DNA of 64,000 bases, from positions 1 through 64,000 of the forward strand of contig PAIY01000093.1 of NCBI GenBank assembly GCA_002704825.1, in the 5' to 3' direction. This document shows positions 17,708-26,936 of this stretch, one piece after another. The position numbers were made by a program, and so were the translations under genes. Positions within the stretch are counted from its first letter, which is position 1. Each line of letters opens with the position of its first letter. The notes under the pieces are model-generated. The model had not been told where the DNA came from. It saw nothing but the letters and a program-made list of their open reading frames with translations, and searched no databases. Source of the stretch: Phycisphaeraceae bacterium. Lineage in GTDB: Bacteria > Planctomycetota > Phycisphaerae > Phycisphaerales > Phycisphaeraceae.

Positions 17708-20317
17708 TTAATTTGTCAACTCATACCAGACGGTTTTGTGTTTGCTGGCGATGTCGAAAGTGATCGTTTTGCCAACGCGTTTGACGGTGACTTCGTGATC
17801 GCGTTTGCCGGTCTGATCCAGTGCATAGACTTTGTTGACCGACTGTGAATGAATGGTGACTTTGCCGGGGACCGCCAGGACTTGTGTCGGACCTTTGCCC
17901 CAGTTTTTGCCGACGCTGTTGTGATGTTCATTCCAAACCATGTCACGGTTACGACCTTGGGCAACAGCAGTGAGTAGCATGCTTTGGGAATTGGTGATTC
18001 TGTTTTGATCCATGGCGGTGAGTGTGAGTGTGCCGAAGTTCTTTTCGAAGGTCGGGCATTGGATTTCAAGCGCACCAGCCTGGGCGGACTCCCCGCCGAT
18101 CTGACCTGCGATGACAGCTGCTTTGTCGGAGAAAGCGGTGAAGATACCCCCACCCTTGACCTTGCGGATTTGCGGTTCACCAGCGGTGACTTGTGCAGGG
18201 ATCATCTCGTCATAACGCATCTTTGTTTGAGATGGACTGGTTGCATATTGCATGCCCATACGCTTGGACAGAACATCAATTACTTTGAGTGACGCATCGG
18301 TTTGTTTCCAGGCATCCTGCACACGATCCGCCTGCAGGTACGGTTGATCCGCCAGTTGGAGAACACCTTCGCTGCGATTGGGCTGAAGCGCACCTTCACG
18401 GAAAATCACGGCAGCAGCAGGATAAAACGTGATCTTGGCCGGATGCGATCCGTGATCAAAGAATTGCGAGATGCGGTTCTGCTCCCTGGCACTGTTCCAT
18501 GGGCCATACTCAAAGCTGTAGATTGCATCCCAATCCTGCGTCGCAGCAACGGTCGCAAGCAGTGGCATGCATTCGCTGTTGTACTCCGACGGCGCAGCGT
18601 GATCATATTCTGAAACACTGTAAGGCCGATCCATCAGGCGCAGGATCGCCAGCTTATCGAGCGTGCCGGTTTTGCCTTGGGCCCAGGCGTTGATCAGTGA
18701 ACTATTCTCGATGATCCAGTTGCCACGGTCCCAGGGTTTACCGGGGAAGTGGGGGTGTTGCCAATAGGTATGGACGTCTACATAGTCCATGTGTTTTTCA
18801 CGTTCGTAACCTGCCATACCACCCCAGTTGATCTGGCTGTCGATGATCATGGCTTTGACGCCCAGATCGTTTTTCAGGTAGCTTCGCATTTCCTGTGCAA
18901 ACTTGGTTTCAAGATCCACGAGAAAGCTCAGCCAATCTTTGCGTTGTTGATCACTGAAAGCGGTGGGGATATGGACATTACCTTTGGTTAAGGATTCGCC
19001 ATCAAGAACGCCGATGCCTTTGGTGCCGGGGGTGATGGCCACATCATCAAGCCAGACATCACTGTCGGATTGGCCCATTTTAAAGGTCAAACGCGTGTGA
19101 CCGGGATCGACCTTGTAACCTTGGAAGGTGATTTCAAAGTCCTGCCACTCGGTGTTGAGTTTGATGTTTTTAAGCAGGCCGGCACTGCGATAGTCTTCCC
19201 GATCACGCATGACTGAGACACTGATCTGACGTTGGGATGCAGCTTTGGCTTTGAAGGACAGGATATAGCTGTAGTCGTCCTGAATGTGAATATCAGGCCG
19301 ATGCAGTTCAATGTGATAGCTCTTGCCATCCGCTTTGGAAATGGCGATATGCATCGGACCATCAGCCGTTTGATTGAGTTTGCCTTGAGCTGCACCTTGT
19401 GTTTGAAAGCCCCATTTACTCTTGGCAGTAAACACGGGTTCGGATTGGATGGGGGTGTCATCCTGCCATGCCTGGGTGAGTTGCGCATTCGATTTGTACT
19501 TCGTTTTAAGCCAGTTATTCCAGCGTGCTTGAAGATCACCGAGATAGGGTTGGGGGAGTTTTTCCAGCCCCGCGCCGATAGTGCCCCAGGTGAATCCCAG
19601 CAGGCCGTTTTCGTTGTTGATCTCCACAACAGCCACCGCCGGATCATTGGCATAGGAGAGTTTGGTGTAGGGATTGACGTGTGTCAGTAAATCGCGCGCA
19701 AACTTTTTCTGATGCTCAATCATCAAGCGATCAAAGCGGTCGACGCGTTTGTGATATTTGAATTTCCCAAGGTCATTGATGGCTTGGGGGAATCCGTCTG
19801 CCGGTGAAACCTCTTTGCTGACCTTGAGATTGATGTTGATGTAGATGCCGTGCTTTTTGAGTTGGGCAACGAAGTAGTCGAGTTTGTCCAGTTGCTCAGG
19901 ATCGATTTGCAGCGCACCTTTACTGTCTCGCTTCCAGATGCTTGATCCGTTGTGGATGCTCCAGATATTGTCCATGTGATGCAGGCGGACGAGGTTAATG
20001 CCGAACTTGGCCATGCGCGCTGCACCTTTTTCGGCGGTCGCTTTGTCGGGGAAGCAGTGCCATGCCGTGGTGTTGGTTGCCAGGAATCGGATACGGTCAC
20101 CGGTTTGTGATTCGATGAAGATGTCACCCTTGGTTTGGATGTAGCCGTTCTTGCCCGCCGGTTTGGCGTTGAGATGCGACATGTCGGTGATGGTTCCGGG
20201 GGTTGCATCATCCCAAGGTGGGCTAAAGTCAAACCAATCGTTGTCAGCTTGAGCAAAGGTCAGGCCCGACAAGGCGAGTGTGAGGAACAAGGACAGATGC
20301 AGAACAATACGCTTCAT
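17708..20317 (-). CDS. Secreted glycoside hydrolase with carbohydrate-binding domain
   Basis: An 869-residue exported protein with a signal peptide (about 1-24, ending TFAQA). The N-terminal half is a TIM-barrel-like hydrolase: FGINLVRLHHMDN, LKKHGIYININLKVS and VAVVEINNENGLLGF, whose Asn-Glu pair is the probable acid/base of a clan A enzyme (GH5/GH42-like). A beta-sandwich resembling CBM4/9 is inserted near residues 310-430 (SYILSFKAKA ... DVWLDDVAITPG), and PYSVSEYDHAAPSEYN may carry the nucleophile Glu further on. GGAG stands six bases before the ATG. The exact GH family and substrate are uncertain. It lies 80 bases downstream of a LacI-type gene on the same strand, so both are probably co-regulated. 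Confidence 0.82.
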   Translation of the reverse strand: MKRIVLHLSLFLTLALSGLTFAQADNDWFDFSPPWDDATPGTITDMSHLNAKPAGKNGYIQTKGDIFIESQTGDRIRFLATNTTAWHCFPDKATAEKGAARMAKFGINLVRLHHMDNIWSIHNGSSIWKRDSKGALQIDPEQLDKLDYFVAQLKKHGIYININLKVSKEVSPADGFPQAINDLGKFKYHKRVDRFDRLMIEHQKKFARDLLTHVNPYTKLSYANDPAVAVVEINNENGLLGFTWGTIGAGLEKLPQPYLGDLQARWNNWLKTKYKSNAQLTQAWQDDTPIQSEPVFTAKSKWGFQTQGAAQGKLNQTADGPMHIAISKADGKSYHIELHRPDIHIQDDYSYILSFKAKAASQRQISVSVMRDREDYRSAGLLKNIKLNTEWQDFEITFQGYKVDPGHTRLTFKMGQSDSDVWLDDVAITPGTKGIGVLDGESLTKGNVHIPTAFSDQQRKDWLSFLVDLETKFAQEMRSYLKNDLGVKAMIIDSQINWGGMAGYEREKHMDYVDVHTYWQHPHFPGKPWDRGNWIIENSSLINAWAQGKTGTLDKLAILRLMDRPYSVSEYDHAAPSEYNSECMPLLATVAATQDWDAIYSFEYGPWNSAREQNRISQFFDHGSHPAKITFYPAAAVIFREGALQPNRSEGVLQLADQPYLQADRVQDAWKQTDASLKVIDVLSKRMGMQYATSPSQTKMRYDEMIPAQVTAGEPQIRKVKGGGIFTAFSDKAAVIAGQIGGESAQAGALEIQCPTFEKNFGTLTLTAMDQNRITNSQSMLLTAVAQGRNRDMVWNEHHNSVGKNWGKGPTQVLAVPGKVTIHSQSVNKVYALDQTGKRDHEVTVKRVGKTITFDIASKHKTVWYELTN

Positions 20318-20397
20318 GTGTGTCTCCGGTGTGTCGAATCAGCGACATGCTATGTCGCAGTGAGTGTGTTTACGGTGATGAAATACTTGTGTTGAGG

Positions 20398-21486
20398 TTA
20401 TTTGACTGCGGGGAGGGTTTTGCCTTCGTGCCAACCCCATTTGATGGTCTTGGATTTACAGGTGTGTTTTGGGCTTTTGATGATGGACACGATCATGTCA
20501 GCAGCCTGTGTACCCAGCTCAAAACGCTGGACATCGACGCAGCTGAGTGTCGGCCAGTGTGATTGGGTCCAACGGGTTCGGTCACAGGCTGCGATGCCGA
20601 CATCGACACCGGGTCGGATACCCAGCGATGCCATTTCCACAAGCAGGGAGATGGCCACGCGGTCAGTCGCTGCCATGATCGCCACGTCGGGTGTGAGTTG
20701 GTCTTTGATGTCTTCAAGCAGTGGGGCGATGGTGAATTCATCGTCTTCGATGTATTGCAGGAGTTTTTCTTCGACCTGGACGTCAGTTGATTCGACGACG
20801 GACATCATGCCACGGACGCGTTCGGAAAAGGAGTAGTGTCGAACGGGTTCTTCGGGATAGCTTGGGAGGATGGCGATGATTTTGCGATATCCCCGTCGGA
20901 GCATTTGTTTACCCAGGAGTTTGCCTGCTTCAAATTCATCGCGCCGCAGACTGTTTTGGTCTTCGGTGATGTTGGTATCCAACCAGAGACAGGCCGGGGT
21001 GATGTGACTGACGAGTTGGCACATGGCGGGTGGGATGAGCCCCATGACAACCATGCCATCGAGCATCCGTTCCTGGAAGACGGGTGAGGGATGCTCCACG
21101 AGCCACTGCGCCTGATCCCGTTCGTCCGCCAGGTCTTTGGGTAAGTCACGAGCCGGCTTGGAGACTTCGGTGGAGCGGATGAGCGTGAGCAGATAGCCAT
21201 GGTCTTCCAGCCGTTGGTTGAGTCCGAGCATGGTCTCAAAGTCGACGATGCTGGCAAAGTAAATCTCGGGAACCAGCAGGCCGATGACCTTGGTCTGACC
21301 GCTGCGTCGCATGGCCCGAGCCGAGGCGTTGGGGATGAAGCCCATGCGTCGGGCGACAGCGCGAATTTTTTCGGCGCGTCTGGCAGCCGGCTGGTAGGCG
21401 TCCTTGTTTTTCCCGTTGAGGACGCGCGAAACGGTGTAAATCGAAACACCGGCTTCAGCAGCGATTTCCTTGAGTGTCACAGACAT
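20398..21486 (-). CDS. LacI/GalR-family transcriptional regulator
   Basis: A 362-residue repressor-type regulator. The N-terminal helix-turn-helix (about 3-25) reads VTLKEIAAEAGVSIYTVSRVLNG, with the hinge region SARAMRRS near 55; the rest is a periplasmic-binding-protein-like effector domain (VIGLLVPEIYF, VDVGIAACDRTRW). The effector is presumably a sugar. Divergently placed from the pseudopilin/deacetylase operon and directly upstream of the glycoside hydrolase, with candidate operators in the 268-base intergenic stretch. No strong ribosome site precedes the ATG. Confidence 0.93.
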   Translation of the reverse strand: MSVTLKEIAAEAGVSIYTVSRVLNGKNKDAYQPAARRAEKIRAVARRMGFIPNASARAMRRSGQTKVIGLLVPEIYFASIVDFETMLGLNQRLEDHGYLLTLIRSTEVSKPARDLPKDLADERDQAQWLVEHPSPVFQERMLDGMVVMGLIPPAMCQLVSHITPACLWLDTNITEDQNSLRRDEFEAGKLLGKQMLRRGYRKIIAILPSYPEEPVRHYSFSERVRGMMSVVESTDVQVEEKLLQYIEDDEFTIAPLLEDIKDQLTPDVAIMAATDRVAISLLVEMASLGIRPGVDVGIAACDRTRWTQSHWPTLSCVDVQRFELGTQAADMIVSIIKSPKHTCKSKTIKWGWHEGKTLPAVK

Positions 21487-21571
21487 TTTCGTTTAACTCA
21501 CTTTTGTGTTTTTGATGCAAACTGTTTTATGACAGATGAATAACGGTTTTGTGTGGTCGTTTTGAATTTGC

Positions 21572-21623
21572 AAACTTTAGCGAATTCACTCGTTTTGCTT
21601 GAAATACTAAACGTTAGCGAATT
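21572..21623. promoter_or_regulatory. Candidate LacI-type operators: two direct repeats
   Basis: AAAC(T/G)TTAGCGAATT occurs twice in the same orientation, at 21572-21586 and 21609-21623, 37 bases apart start to start (14 of 15 positions equal). The second copy is centred on CTAA-ACG-TTAG, an inverted repeat with a central CG as usual for LacI-family operators. They lie in the divergent region between the regulator and the pseudopilin/deacetylase operon. The repeats are seen; regulator binding is inferred. Confidence 0.5.
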
Positions 21624-21754
21624 TAATCATATCAGTGACATCAAGCAGGTCAACGTTTGGTTTGGGAAAAGATTCATTGACCTGGTTCATCGGATATTGG
21701 ATGTTTGACTGAGAGGATATTTGTGAATCCTTTCAGACTCAAGGAGACCTTGCC

Positions 21755-22513
21755 ATGCTCAACCGCCCGGTACACGCCCCGTCTCAGACGCGTTCATTTG
21801 GCTTTACGCTCATTGAGTTGCTGGTGGTGATTTCGATCATCGCGTTGTTGATTTCGATCCTGTTGCCAGCGTTAGGTCAGGCACGCAAGTCTTCTCGGGC
21901 GATTGTCTGTGGTTCGATCATGAAACAGATCGGGACATGGGTGATGACGTATGCTGCTGATAGCAACGGTATTCTGCCGACGCATGGTGATACCGGTTGG
22001 TCAGCGACATGGGTAGATACCAGTCCCACCAAGTGGTATGACAAAGCCATGTCTGCAGGTCTTTACAACGGATGGGGCGAAGATTCTCCCATCAAGTGTC
22101 CCGAAGCCTGGACACAGGTCTCGCCACTGCGTGATCCGAGTTACAACTTCACCTATGGCATTAATCAGTACATGGGTGGGCGTCGCGATTATGGAAGCGG
22201 TCGCATTGCTCCGTTACCCCGATTGGAGATCGTCGATTCACGCGGTTATATCTATGGTGAATCGCGTGCGACATGGTATTCGGCACCGCGGAATTATTTC
22301 GATTTTCACCCGGTCCTCTCGCTGTCCAACTCGGCAACGGCAAACAGCAACTGGCCATGGTGTTGGCCAAACCCGGATATCGAAGTCTCGGGGCATCCCG
22401 GTAACAACGGCAATTTTCTGTACGGCGATGGGCATGTCAGTCGCTTAACCGCCGATGCCTTTGCGGGCATGACCAGCGACGAACGTAAAAATTTCCTCTA
22501 CACATTTTATTGA
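21755..22513 (+). CDS. Type II pseudopilin-like protein (prepilin N-methylation motif)
   Basis: A 252-residue protein beginning with a short basic leader and the prepilin signature [25 protein letters not shown]-type helix (from about residue 16), where PilD-type peptidase would cut before Phe. The remainder is a soluble domain ending in the block LYGDGHVSRLTADAF, as in the very numerous planctomycete H-X9-DG/DUF1559-like proteins. Such proteins are exported and anchored by the N-terminal helix; their role is not established. AAGGAG stands eight bases before the ATG. It heads an operon with a polysaccharide deacetylase 30 bases downstream and is divergent from a LacI-type regulator. Confidence 0.88.
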   Translation: MLNRPVHAPSQTRSFGFTLIELLVVISIIALLISILLPALGQARKSSRAIVCGSIMKQIGTWVMTYAADSNGILPTHGDTGWSATWVDTSPTKWYDKAMSAGLYNGWGEDSPIKCPEAWTQVSPLRDPSYNFTYGINQYMGGRRDYGSGRIAPLPRLEIVDSRGYIYGESRATWYSAPRNYFDFHPVLSLSNSATANSNWPWCWPNPDIEVSGHPGNNGNFLYGDGHVSRLTADAFAGMTSDERKNFLYTFY

Positions 22514-22543
22514 TTCGTTTGATTGATCCTAATGGAGTGATTT

Positions 22544-23977
22544 ATGAGAAGGTCATCGTTTGATCAGATGGCGCGTTCATCGTGGATGCGTCGTTTTGCA
22601 CAGAGTTTGTTTTTAGTCCTCTTGAGCTTGTTGGTCAGTAGTCATTCAGTCATGGCTGCCGATAAAACCAACGTCCTACCTAACCCCGGATTTGAAGACG
22701 GCAAAAGCGGTTGGTCCATCGGTGAAGGTGATTCAGACGTGTTGGCGGAGTCTGCTCGCACCGGCAAGATGGGCCTGCGCATCACCAATGACCGCACCAA
22801 GCCCCGTGGCTCCAATGCGACCAGCGCATCAATCCCGGTGACTCCCGGCAAACCCGTAACCGTTTCATTCTGGGCGCGAACAGCCAACACCGGCGCTGCT
22901 GTCTATGTCATGTATGCTGGTGAAAACGGCAAGGGATACGTCAAAGACCCGGCAATCAAAAACGGGTATCCGATGTTAACGCTCAATAAATCAGGCACGG
23001 AGTGGAAGCAGTACACCAAGGTCGTCACACCTCCTGACAAAGCCAGGACGCTGAAGCTCTGGGTACACACGTGGTCCACCGCCATGATTGATGCGGACCT
23101 GGATGACTTTGAAATCACCGGCTTACCAGCAGACACCAAGCCTATCCTGCCCAATGCCTATGTTGCCAAACCCAAGCCCAAGCCAATCGATTTTGACAAC
23201 ATCCCCAAACGTGAAAAACCGTTAGCCATTGTGATCAAACTCGATGACCTGAAGATGCACCGCAAGACGCAGCATCCACGCTGGACCCGCGTGGTTGATT
23301 ATCTCAACAGCAAAGGTGTCAAAGGCACCATGGGTATGCTCGCCAACTCGCTGGAAAACCCAACACCTGAGTACATCCAGTGGGTCAAAAAGCAACACGA
23401 ATCAGGCAATTGGGAAATCTGGTTCCACGGCTGGGATCACGCGACCCATGTCGCAGACGATGGCAAGAAATACAACGAGTTCAACCACCGGACTTTTGAA
23501 GAACAAAAAGCACGTTTGGATAAGTCCCAGAAACTCTGTTACGAACACCTGGGTTTTCACTTCACAAGCTTCGGACCTCCCGGTGGTGTGGGCAACGGAT
23601 CACAGGATGCCAACACCCATCGCATGATGATCGAAGATCCGTACATGACCGCATGGATCTACCCCCAACCCATGGACAAAATCGGCAAAGAGACCATGGA
23701 GAAAAGCAATAACAAGATCATCATCCTTGACCGCGTCTGGAGCGTTGGCATTGAAGCTTCCGTCGGACGTCCGCATTTTGAACGCTTTGTTCGTGGTTAT
23801 CTGAAATATCCTGACCGCGACTACTTCACGCTGCAAGGTCATCCGGTGATGTGGGACGATTACAGCTTTGAGCAGTTCACCAAAATCGTCGAGTTTCTGA
23901 TTGACCAGGGGGCGACGTTTGTTTTACCCAGCGCGTATGCTCAAACTCTCAAAGAAAAACACGCATCGGCTCAGTGA
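22544..23977 (+). CDS. Secreted polysaccharide deacetylase-like protein with N-terminal CBM
   Basis: A 477-residue exported protein: signal peptide (about 1-38, ending SVMAA), a CBM4/9-like beta-sandwich (about 45-195: LPNPGFEDGKSGWSI ... IDADLDDFEITG), a Pro/Lys linker (KPKPKPIDF), and a NodB-type catalytic barrel (about 225-470). Candidate metal residues are the Asp pair in IVIKLDDLKMH and the His in WFHGWDHATH; GPPGGVGNGSQD and LQGHPVMW are further active-site-like blocks. Family knowledge suggests removal of acetyl or similar groups from a sugar polymer. GGAG lies six bases before the ATG. Same operon as the pseudopilin-like gene; followed by a strong terminator. Confidence 0.84.
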   Translation: MRRSSFDQMARSSWMRRFAQSLFLVLLSLLVSSHSVMAADKTNVLPNPGFEDGKSGWSIGEGDSDVLAESARTGKMGLRITNDRTKPRGSNATSASIPVTPGKPVTVSFWARTANTGAAVYVMYAGENGKGYVKDPAIKNGYPMLTLNKSGTEWKQYTKVVTPPDKARTLKLWVHTWSTAMIDADLDDFEITGLPADTKPILPNAYVAKPKPKPIDFDNIPKREKPLAIVIKLDDLKMHRKTQHPRWTRVVDYLNSKGVKGTMGMLANSLENPTPEYIQWVKKQHESGNWEIWFHGWDHATHVADDGKKYNEFNHRTFEEQKARLDKSQKLCYEHLGFHFTSFGPPGGVGNGSQDANTHRMMIEDPYMTAWIYPQPMDKIGKETMEKSNNKIIILDRVWSVGIEASVGRPHFERFVRGYLKYPDRDYFTLQGHPVMWDDYSFEQFTKIVEFLIDQGATFVLPSAYAQTLKEKHASAQ

Positions 23978-24004
23978 GTTGATGCAGACCATCATGTAGC
24001 AAAG

Positions 24005-24041
24005 ACACGGCAATGGTGATTGATCATTGCCGTGTTTTTTA
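24005..24041. terminator. Bidirectional rho-independent terminator
   Basis: An 11-base perfect stem (ACACGGCAATG 24005-24015 with CATTGCCGTGT 24025-24035), a 9-base loop and six T. Lies between the convergent deacetylase and Doc genes. Confidence 0.9.
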
Positions 24042-24425
24042 TTGGAGATGATGCAGCTTGAAAAACGCAGCGATGTCGGACTTATCCGCTTGACCGGTGG
24101 CGACGTTAAGTGTGAGATCGACCAAGCCAGCTTCGTCGTTGTGGATTTGAATACCGTTGATGTCCAAAAACACAATGGCGCTAGCTGCACCGGTGCGTTT
24201 ATTGCCATCAATAAATGGATGGTTCTTAACCAAATGAAACAGATAGGCTGCAGCCATTTCATAGGGCCATTGATGCAGGTATTCACCGGAGAACATGGCA
24301 CGTGGCTGTGCGATAGCAGACTCCATCAAGCCCATCTCACGCACACCTGCGCTACCGCCGTAGTGTTCAATTAGACTTTGATGCAATTTCAAAACATGTT
24401 GGTTATTCAGAAAGAGAATGTCCAT
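24039..24425 (-). CDS. doc: Doc-type Fic-fold toxin (death-on-curing)
   Basis: A 128-residue toxin of the Doc group. The active-site loop HPFIDGNKRTG (about residues 69-79) fits the Fic/Doc pattern HPFxxGNKR. Phage P1 Doc phosphorylates elongation factor Tu and so stops translation; the same is presumed here. N-terminal blocks LKLHQSLIEHYGG and GVREMGLMESAIAQPR are typical of Doc. Three bases separate it from the upstream antitoxin gene, so the two form a toxin-antitoxin operon. Complete, with no missing motif, hence probably active. Its end overlaps the tail of the shared terminator. Confidence 0.93.
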   Translation of the reverse strand: MDILFLNNQHVLKLHQSLIEHYGGSAGVREMGLMESAIAQPRAMFSGEYLHQWPYEMAAAYLFHLVKNHPFIDGNKRTGAASAIVFLDINGIQIHNDEAGLVDLTLNVATGQADKSDIAAFFKLHHLQ

Positions 24426-24428
24426 GGC

Positions 24429-24656
24429 CTATTCCGCGAGTTTTTTCATGGCATTGCCAAAGCGTTGGTGAATGCCATCAATTGCTTGATCTAATTTAGC
24501 ATCGACCTGCTGTTCACGGATGAAATTTACAACCAATTTTTTCTCATCAGTGAGCAACTCAAACTCGGTTTCAGGCGAGATATCCAAAGCATCAATGATC
24601 TCTTTGTCGATAACCAACGCCCAATCATCACCATGTTTGATTAGTTTTTGGGTCAT
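24429..24656 (-). CDS. AbrB/MazE-type antitoxin of the Doc module
   Basis: A 75-residue protein with an N-terminal swapped-hairpin DNA-binding fold of the AbrB/SpoVT type (about 1-45: KLIKHGDDWALVIDKEIIDALDI), where MazE-like antitoxins bind their own promoter, and an acidic/helical C-terminal tail expected to block the toxin. AAGGAG lies six bases before the ATG at 24656, excluding the 20-residue upstream extension. The classical partner of Doc is Phd; an AbrB-fold partner is a known alternative pairing. Role from fold, size and the 3-base spacing to doc. Confidence 0.85.
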   Translation of the reverse strand: MTQKLIKHGDDWALVIDKEIIDALDISPETEFELLTDEKKLVVNFIREQQVDAKLDQAIDGIHQRFGNAMKKLAE

Positions 24657-24786
24657 GATTATCTCCTTTACCATCGTACGGAACTTTCGACTTGTATGTG
24701 ATTGTAATCCAGACAACGTAGAGACGCCAAGATTTTAGGCGGAGATAGGCCGATACACTTTGTCATCCAACCCATGATCCGTCATA

Positions 24787-25437
24787 ATGCTCCGCGTGAA
24801 TGACACCTCCAATACCGCCGCTGTTGATGCACCACAGACTGCCAAGCCGGTTCCGGCATGGGCGATTCATCGTCGCTTGTACGACTGGGTGCTCTCATTT
24901 GCTCATCACAAACACTCGAACACCGCTTTGTTTGTTTTGAGCTTTGTGGAATCGAGCTTTTTCCCAATCCCGCCGGATGTGCTGCTGGCGCCGCTGTGTA
25001 TGGGCAATCGCAAAAAATCCATGTGGTTTGCCACAGTCTGCACCCTTGGCAGTGTGCTCGGGGCGTTCCTGGGCTACTACATCGGCTATGCGATGATCGA
25101 CCTGGCGTTGATGATTCCCAAGATCACACAAGAAAACATTGATGCGCTGGCAAAAGAGTTCGATGTGCGCGGTAGCTGGTATGTCTTTATCGCAGCACTG
25201 ACGCCGATCCCGTTTAAGTTACTGACCATTACAGCAGGTTTTGCGAAGATGAATCTGCTGATTTTCACCCTTGCCTGCATCATCGGCAGGGCGGGGCGGT
25301 TTTACTTTGTGGCTGGACTTTTTTGGCTCATTGGACCCAAAGCCGGCCCTCTCATCGACCGCTACTTCAATATTTTGTGTATCATCTTCACTCTATTGTT
25401 AATCGGCGGTTTTGCTCTTTTGAAGTGGATGCATTGA
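24787..25437 (+). CDS. YqaA/DedA-family membrane protein (VTT domain)
   Basis: A 216-residue inner-membrane protein with about five membrane segments. The block SFVESSFFPIPPDVLLAPL near residue 52, GxVLGAFLGYYIGY, and ALTPIPFKLLTITAG near 140 are the characteristic re-entrant loop motifs of SNARE-associated/VTT (DedA, YqaA) proteins, some members of which are lipid carriers (undecaprenyl phosphate flippases). N-terminal 20 residues are variable. One base before galE, so probably co-transcribed. Specific lipid unknown. Confidence 0.85.
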   Translation: MLRVNDTSNTAAVDAPQTAKPVPAWAIHRRLYDWVLSFAHHKHSNTALFVLSFVESSFFPIPPDVLLAPLCMGNRKKSMWFATVCTLGSVLGAFLGYYIGYAMIDLALMIPKITQENIDALAKEFDVRGSWYVFIAALTPIPFKLLTITAGFAKMNLLIFTLACIIGRAGRFYFVAGLFWLIGPKAGPLIDRYFNILCIIFTLLLIGGFALLKWMH

Positions 25438-25438
25438 T

Positions 25439-26440
25439 ATGAACGTACTCGTCACCGGCGGCGCAGGCTACATCGGCTCGCACTGCGTCAAGCAACTCAA
25501 AGAGAACGGCGACAACGTCGTTGTTCTGGACAACCTTTTCCGTGGCCACATTGAAGCGGTCCCCACGGATGTCCCGTTTGAAAAAATCGACCTGCGCGAC
25601 ACTGCTGCGGTTCAGGAAGTTCTGGAAAAACACAACATCGAAGCGGTCTATCACTTCGCAGCACTTGCCTTCGTCGGTGAGTCCGTGGGTGATCCCTTGA
25701 TGTACTACGACAACAACACGTGGGGCACGACCAGCCTGCTCATCGCGATGAAAAACGCCGGTGTGAATCGCCTGGTGTTCAGCTCGACCTGTGCAACGTA
25801 TGGGCAGCCTGAATCCATGCCGATCGTCGAAACCATGAAGCAGGACCCGATCAATCCCTACGGCCGCAGCAAGCTGCTGGTCGAACACATTCTCAAGGAT
25901 TACATCGCATCCAATCCGAAGTTCGCTTTCACCGCGTTGCGTTACTTCAACGTCTGCGGTTGTGCAGCGGATGGCTCCATTGGTGAAGATCACGATCCCG
26001 AAACCCACATCATTCCCGTCGTACTCAACACTGTGCTGGGCATCAACGAGAAGGTCACCGTCTTCGGCACCGACTATCCCACAGAAGATGGCACGTGCAT
26101 TCGTGACTACATCCACGTCGAAGACCTGATCTCCGCGCACATGCTCTGCATGGCTCAACTTGAAGATGGTCAACAGAACTTCTTTAATCTGGGCATTGGT
26201 AACGGCTACTCCGTCAAGCAGATCATTGATTCATGTAAACGCGTTACCGGTGCGGACATCCCCGTGGAATACGGCGAGCGTCGCGCAGGTGATCCGGCAG
26301 AGCTTTATGCCAATGCCACCAAACTCCGCCAAGCCACCGGCTGGGAACCCAAGTACACCAACCTCGATGACATCGTGGCTACCGCATGGAAATGGTTCAA
26401 GGACCACCCCGGCGGCTACAACCCCACCCCCGGAAGTTAA
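25439..26440 (+). CDS. galE: UDP-glucose 4-epimerase
   Basis: A 333-residue extended short-chain dehydrogenase. The Rossmann motif GGAGYIGSH is at 7-15; the catalytic YxxxK is seen in NPYGRSKLLVE near 140; the Ser/Thr block FSSTCATYGQPE precedes it. Interconverts UDP-glucose and UDP-galactose, supplying galactose units for surface polymers and Leloir catabolism. Start one base after the stop of the DedA-type gene. Length typical. Ends at a clear terminator. Confidence 0.96.
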   Translation: MNVLVTGGAGYIGSHCVKQLKENGDNVVVLDNLFRGHIEAVPTDVPFEKIDLRDTAAVQEVLEKHNIEAVYHFAALAFVGESVGDPLMYYDNNTWGTTSLLIAMKNAGVNRLVFSSTCATYGQPESMPIVETMKQDPINPYGRSKLLVEHILKDYIASNPKFAFTALRYFNVCGCAADGSIGEDHDPETHIIPVVLNTVLGINEKVTVFGTDYPTEDGTCIRDYIHVEDLISAHMLCMAQLEDGQQNFFNLGIGNGYSVKQIIDSCKRVTGADIPVEYGERRAGDPAELYANATKLRQATGWEPKYTNLDDIVATAWKWFKDHPGGYNPTPGS

Positions 26441-26487
26441 CCCCCCGTAAGTCACCCCCGAAAGTTCATGGCACAAGTAAACCAAAG

Positions 26488-26520
26488 ACAGGAGATCGGT
26501 TAACGGTCTCCTGTTTTTTT
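26488..26520 (+). terminator. Rho-independent terminator after galE
   Basis: An 8-base perfect stem (ACAGGAGA 26488-26495 with TCTCCTGT 26507-26514) followed by seven T. Confidence 0.88.
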
Positions 26521-26567
26521 ATGGCTACAATTGGCATGAACACGCAAAACATCTCAAGGAACACCTC

Positions 26568-26936
26568 ATGAAAACCAACGCAAATGCCCTGTATCCGTTT
26601 GTCCCATCCGGCCCCGATTTCGATTTGGCGATTCGTTTTTTCAATGCCATCGGCTTTGAGACAGCCTGGAATGCAGGCGATATTGCTGGGATGAAATGGG
26701 ATAACGCATACTTCATGTTGCAGAAATACGAGAACAAAGATTGGCAGGAAAATCAGATGCTCACCATCGAGGTGGATGATCTGGAAGGTTACTATGCCGA
26801 GCTTGTTGCAATGGACTTGCCCAAACAGTTTCCGGGGGTTCGCATCAAGGAACCGACGGATTACCCCTGGGGGCGTGAGATACACATCGCCGACCCCGCA
26901 GGCGTATGCTGGCATTTCCGAGAGAGTGGGGCGTAA
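26568..26936 (+). CDS. VOC/glyoxalase-fold protein
   Basis: A 122-residue protein of the vicinal oxygen chelate fold. The beta-alpha-beta-beta-beta pattern is visible: VPSGPDFDLAIRFFNAIGFETAW, MLTIEVDDLEGYYAEL, and REIHIADPAGVCWHFRE at the end, the usual closing strand. Related proteins confer bleomycin resistance or act as small dioxygenases or isomerases; no specific activity can be read here. AAGGAA stands six bases before the ATG. Between two terminators, hence monocistronic. Confidence 0.85.
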   Translation: MKTNANALYPFVPSGPDFDLAIRFFNAIGFETAWNAGDIAGMKWDNAYFMLQKYENKDWQENQMLTIEVDDLEGYYAELVAMDLPKQFPGVRIKEPTDYPWGREIHIADPAGVCWHFRESGA

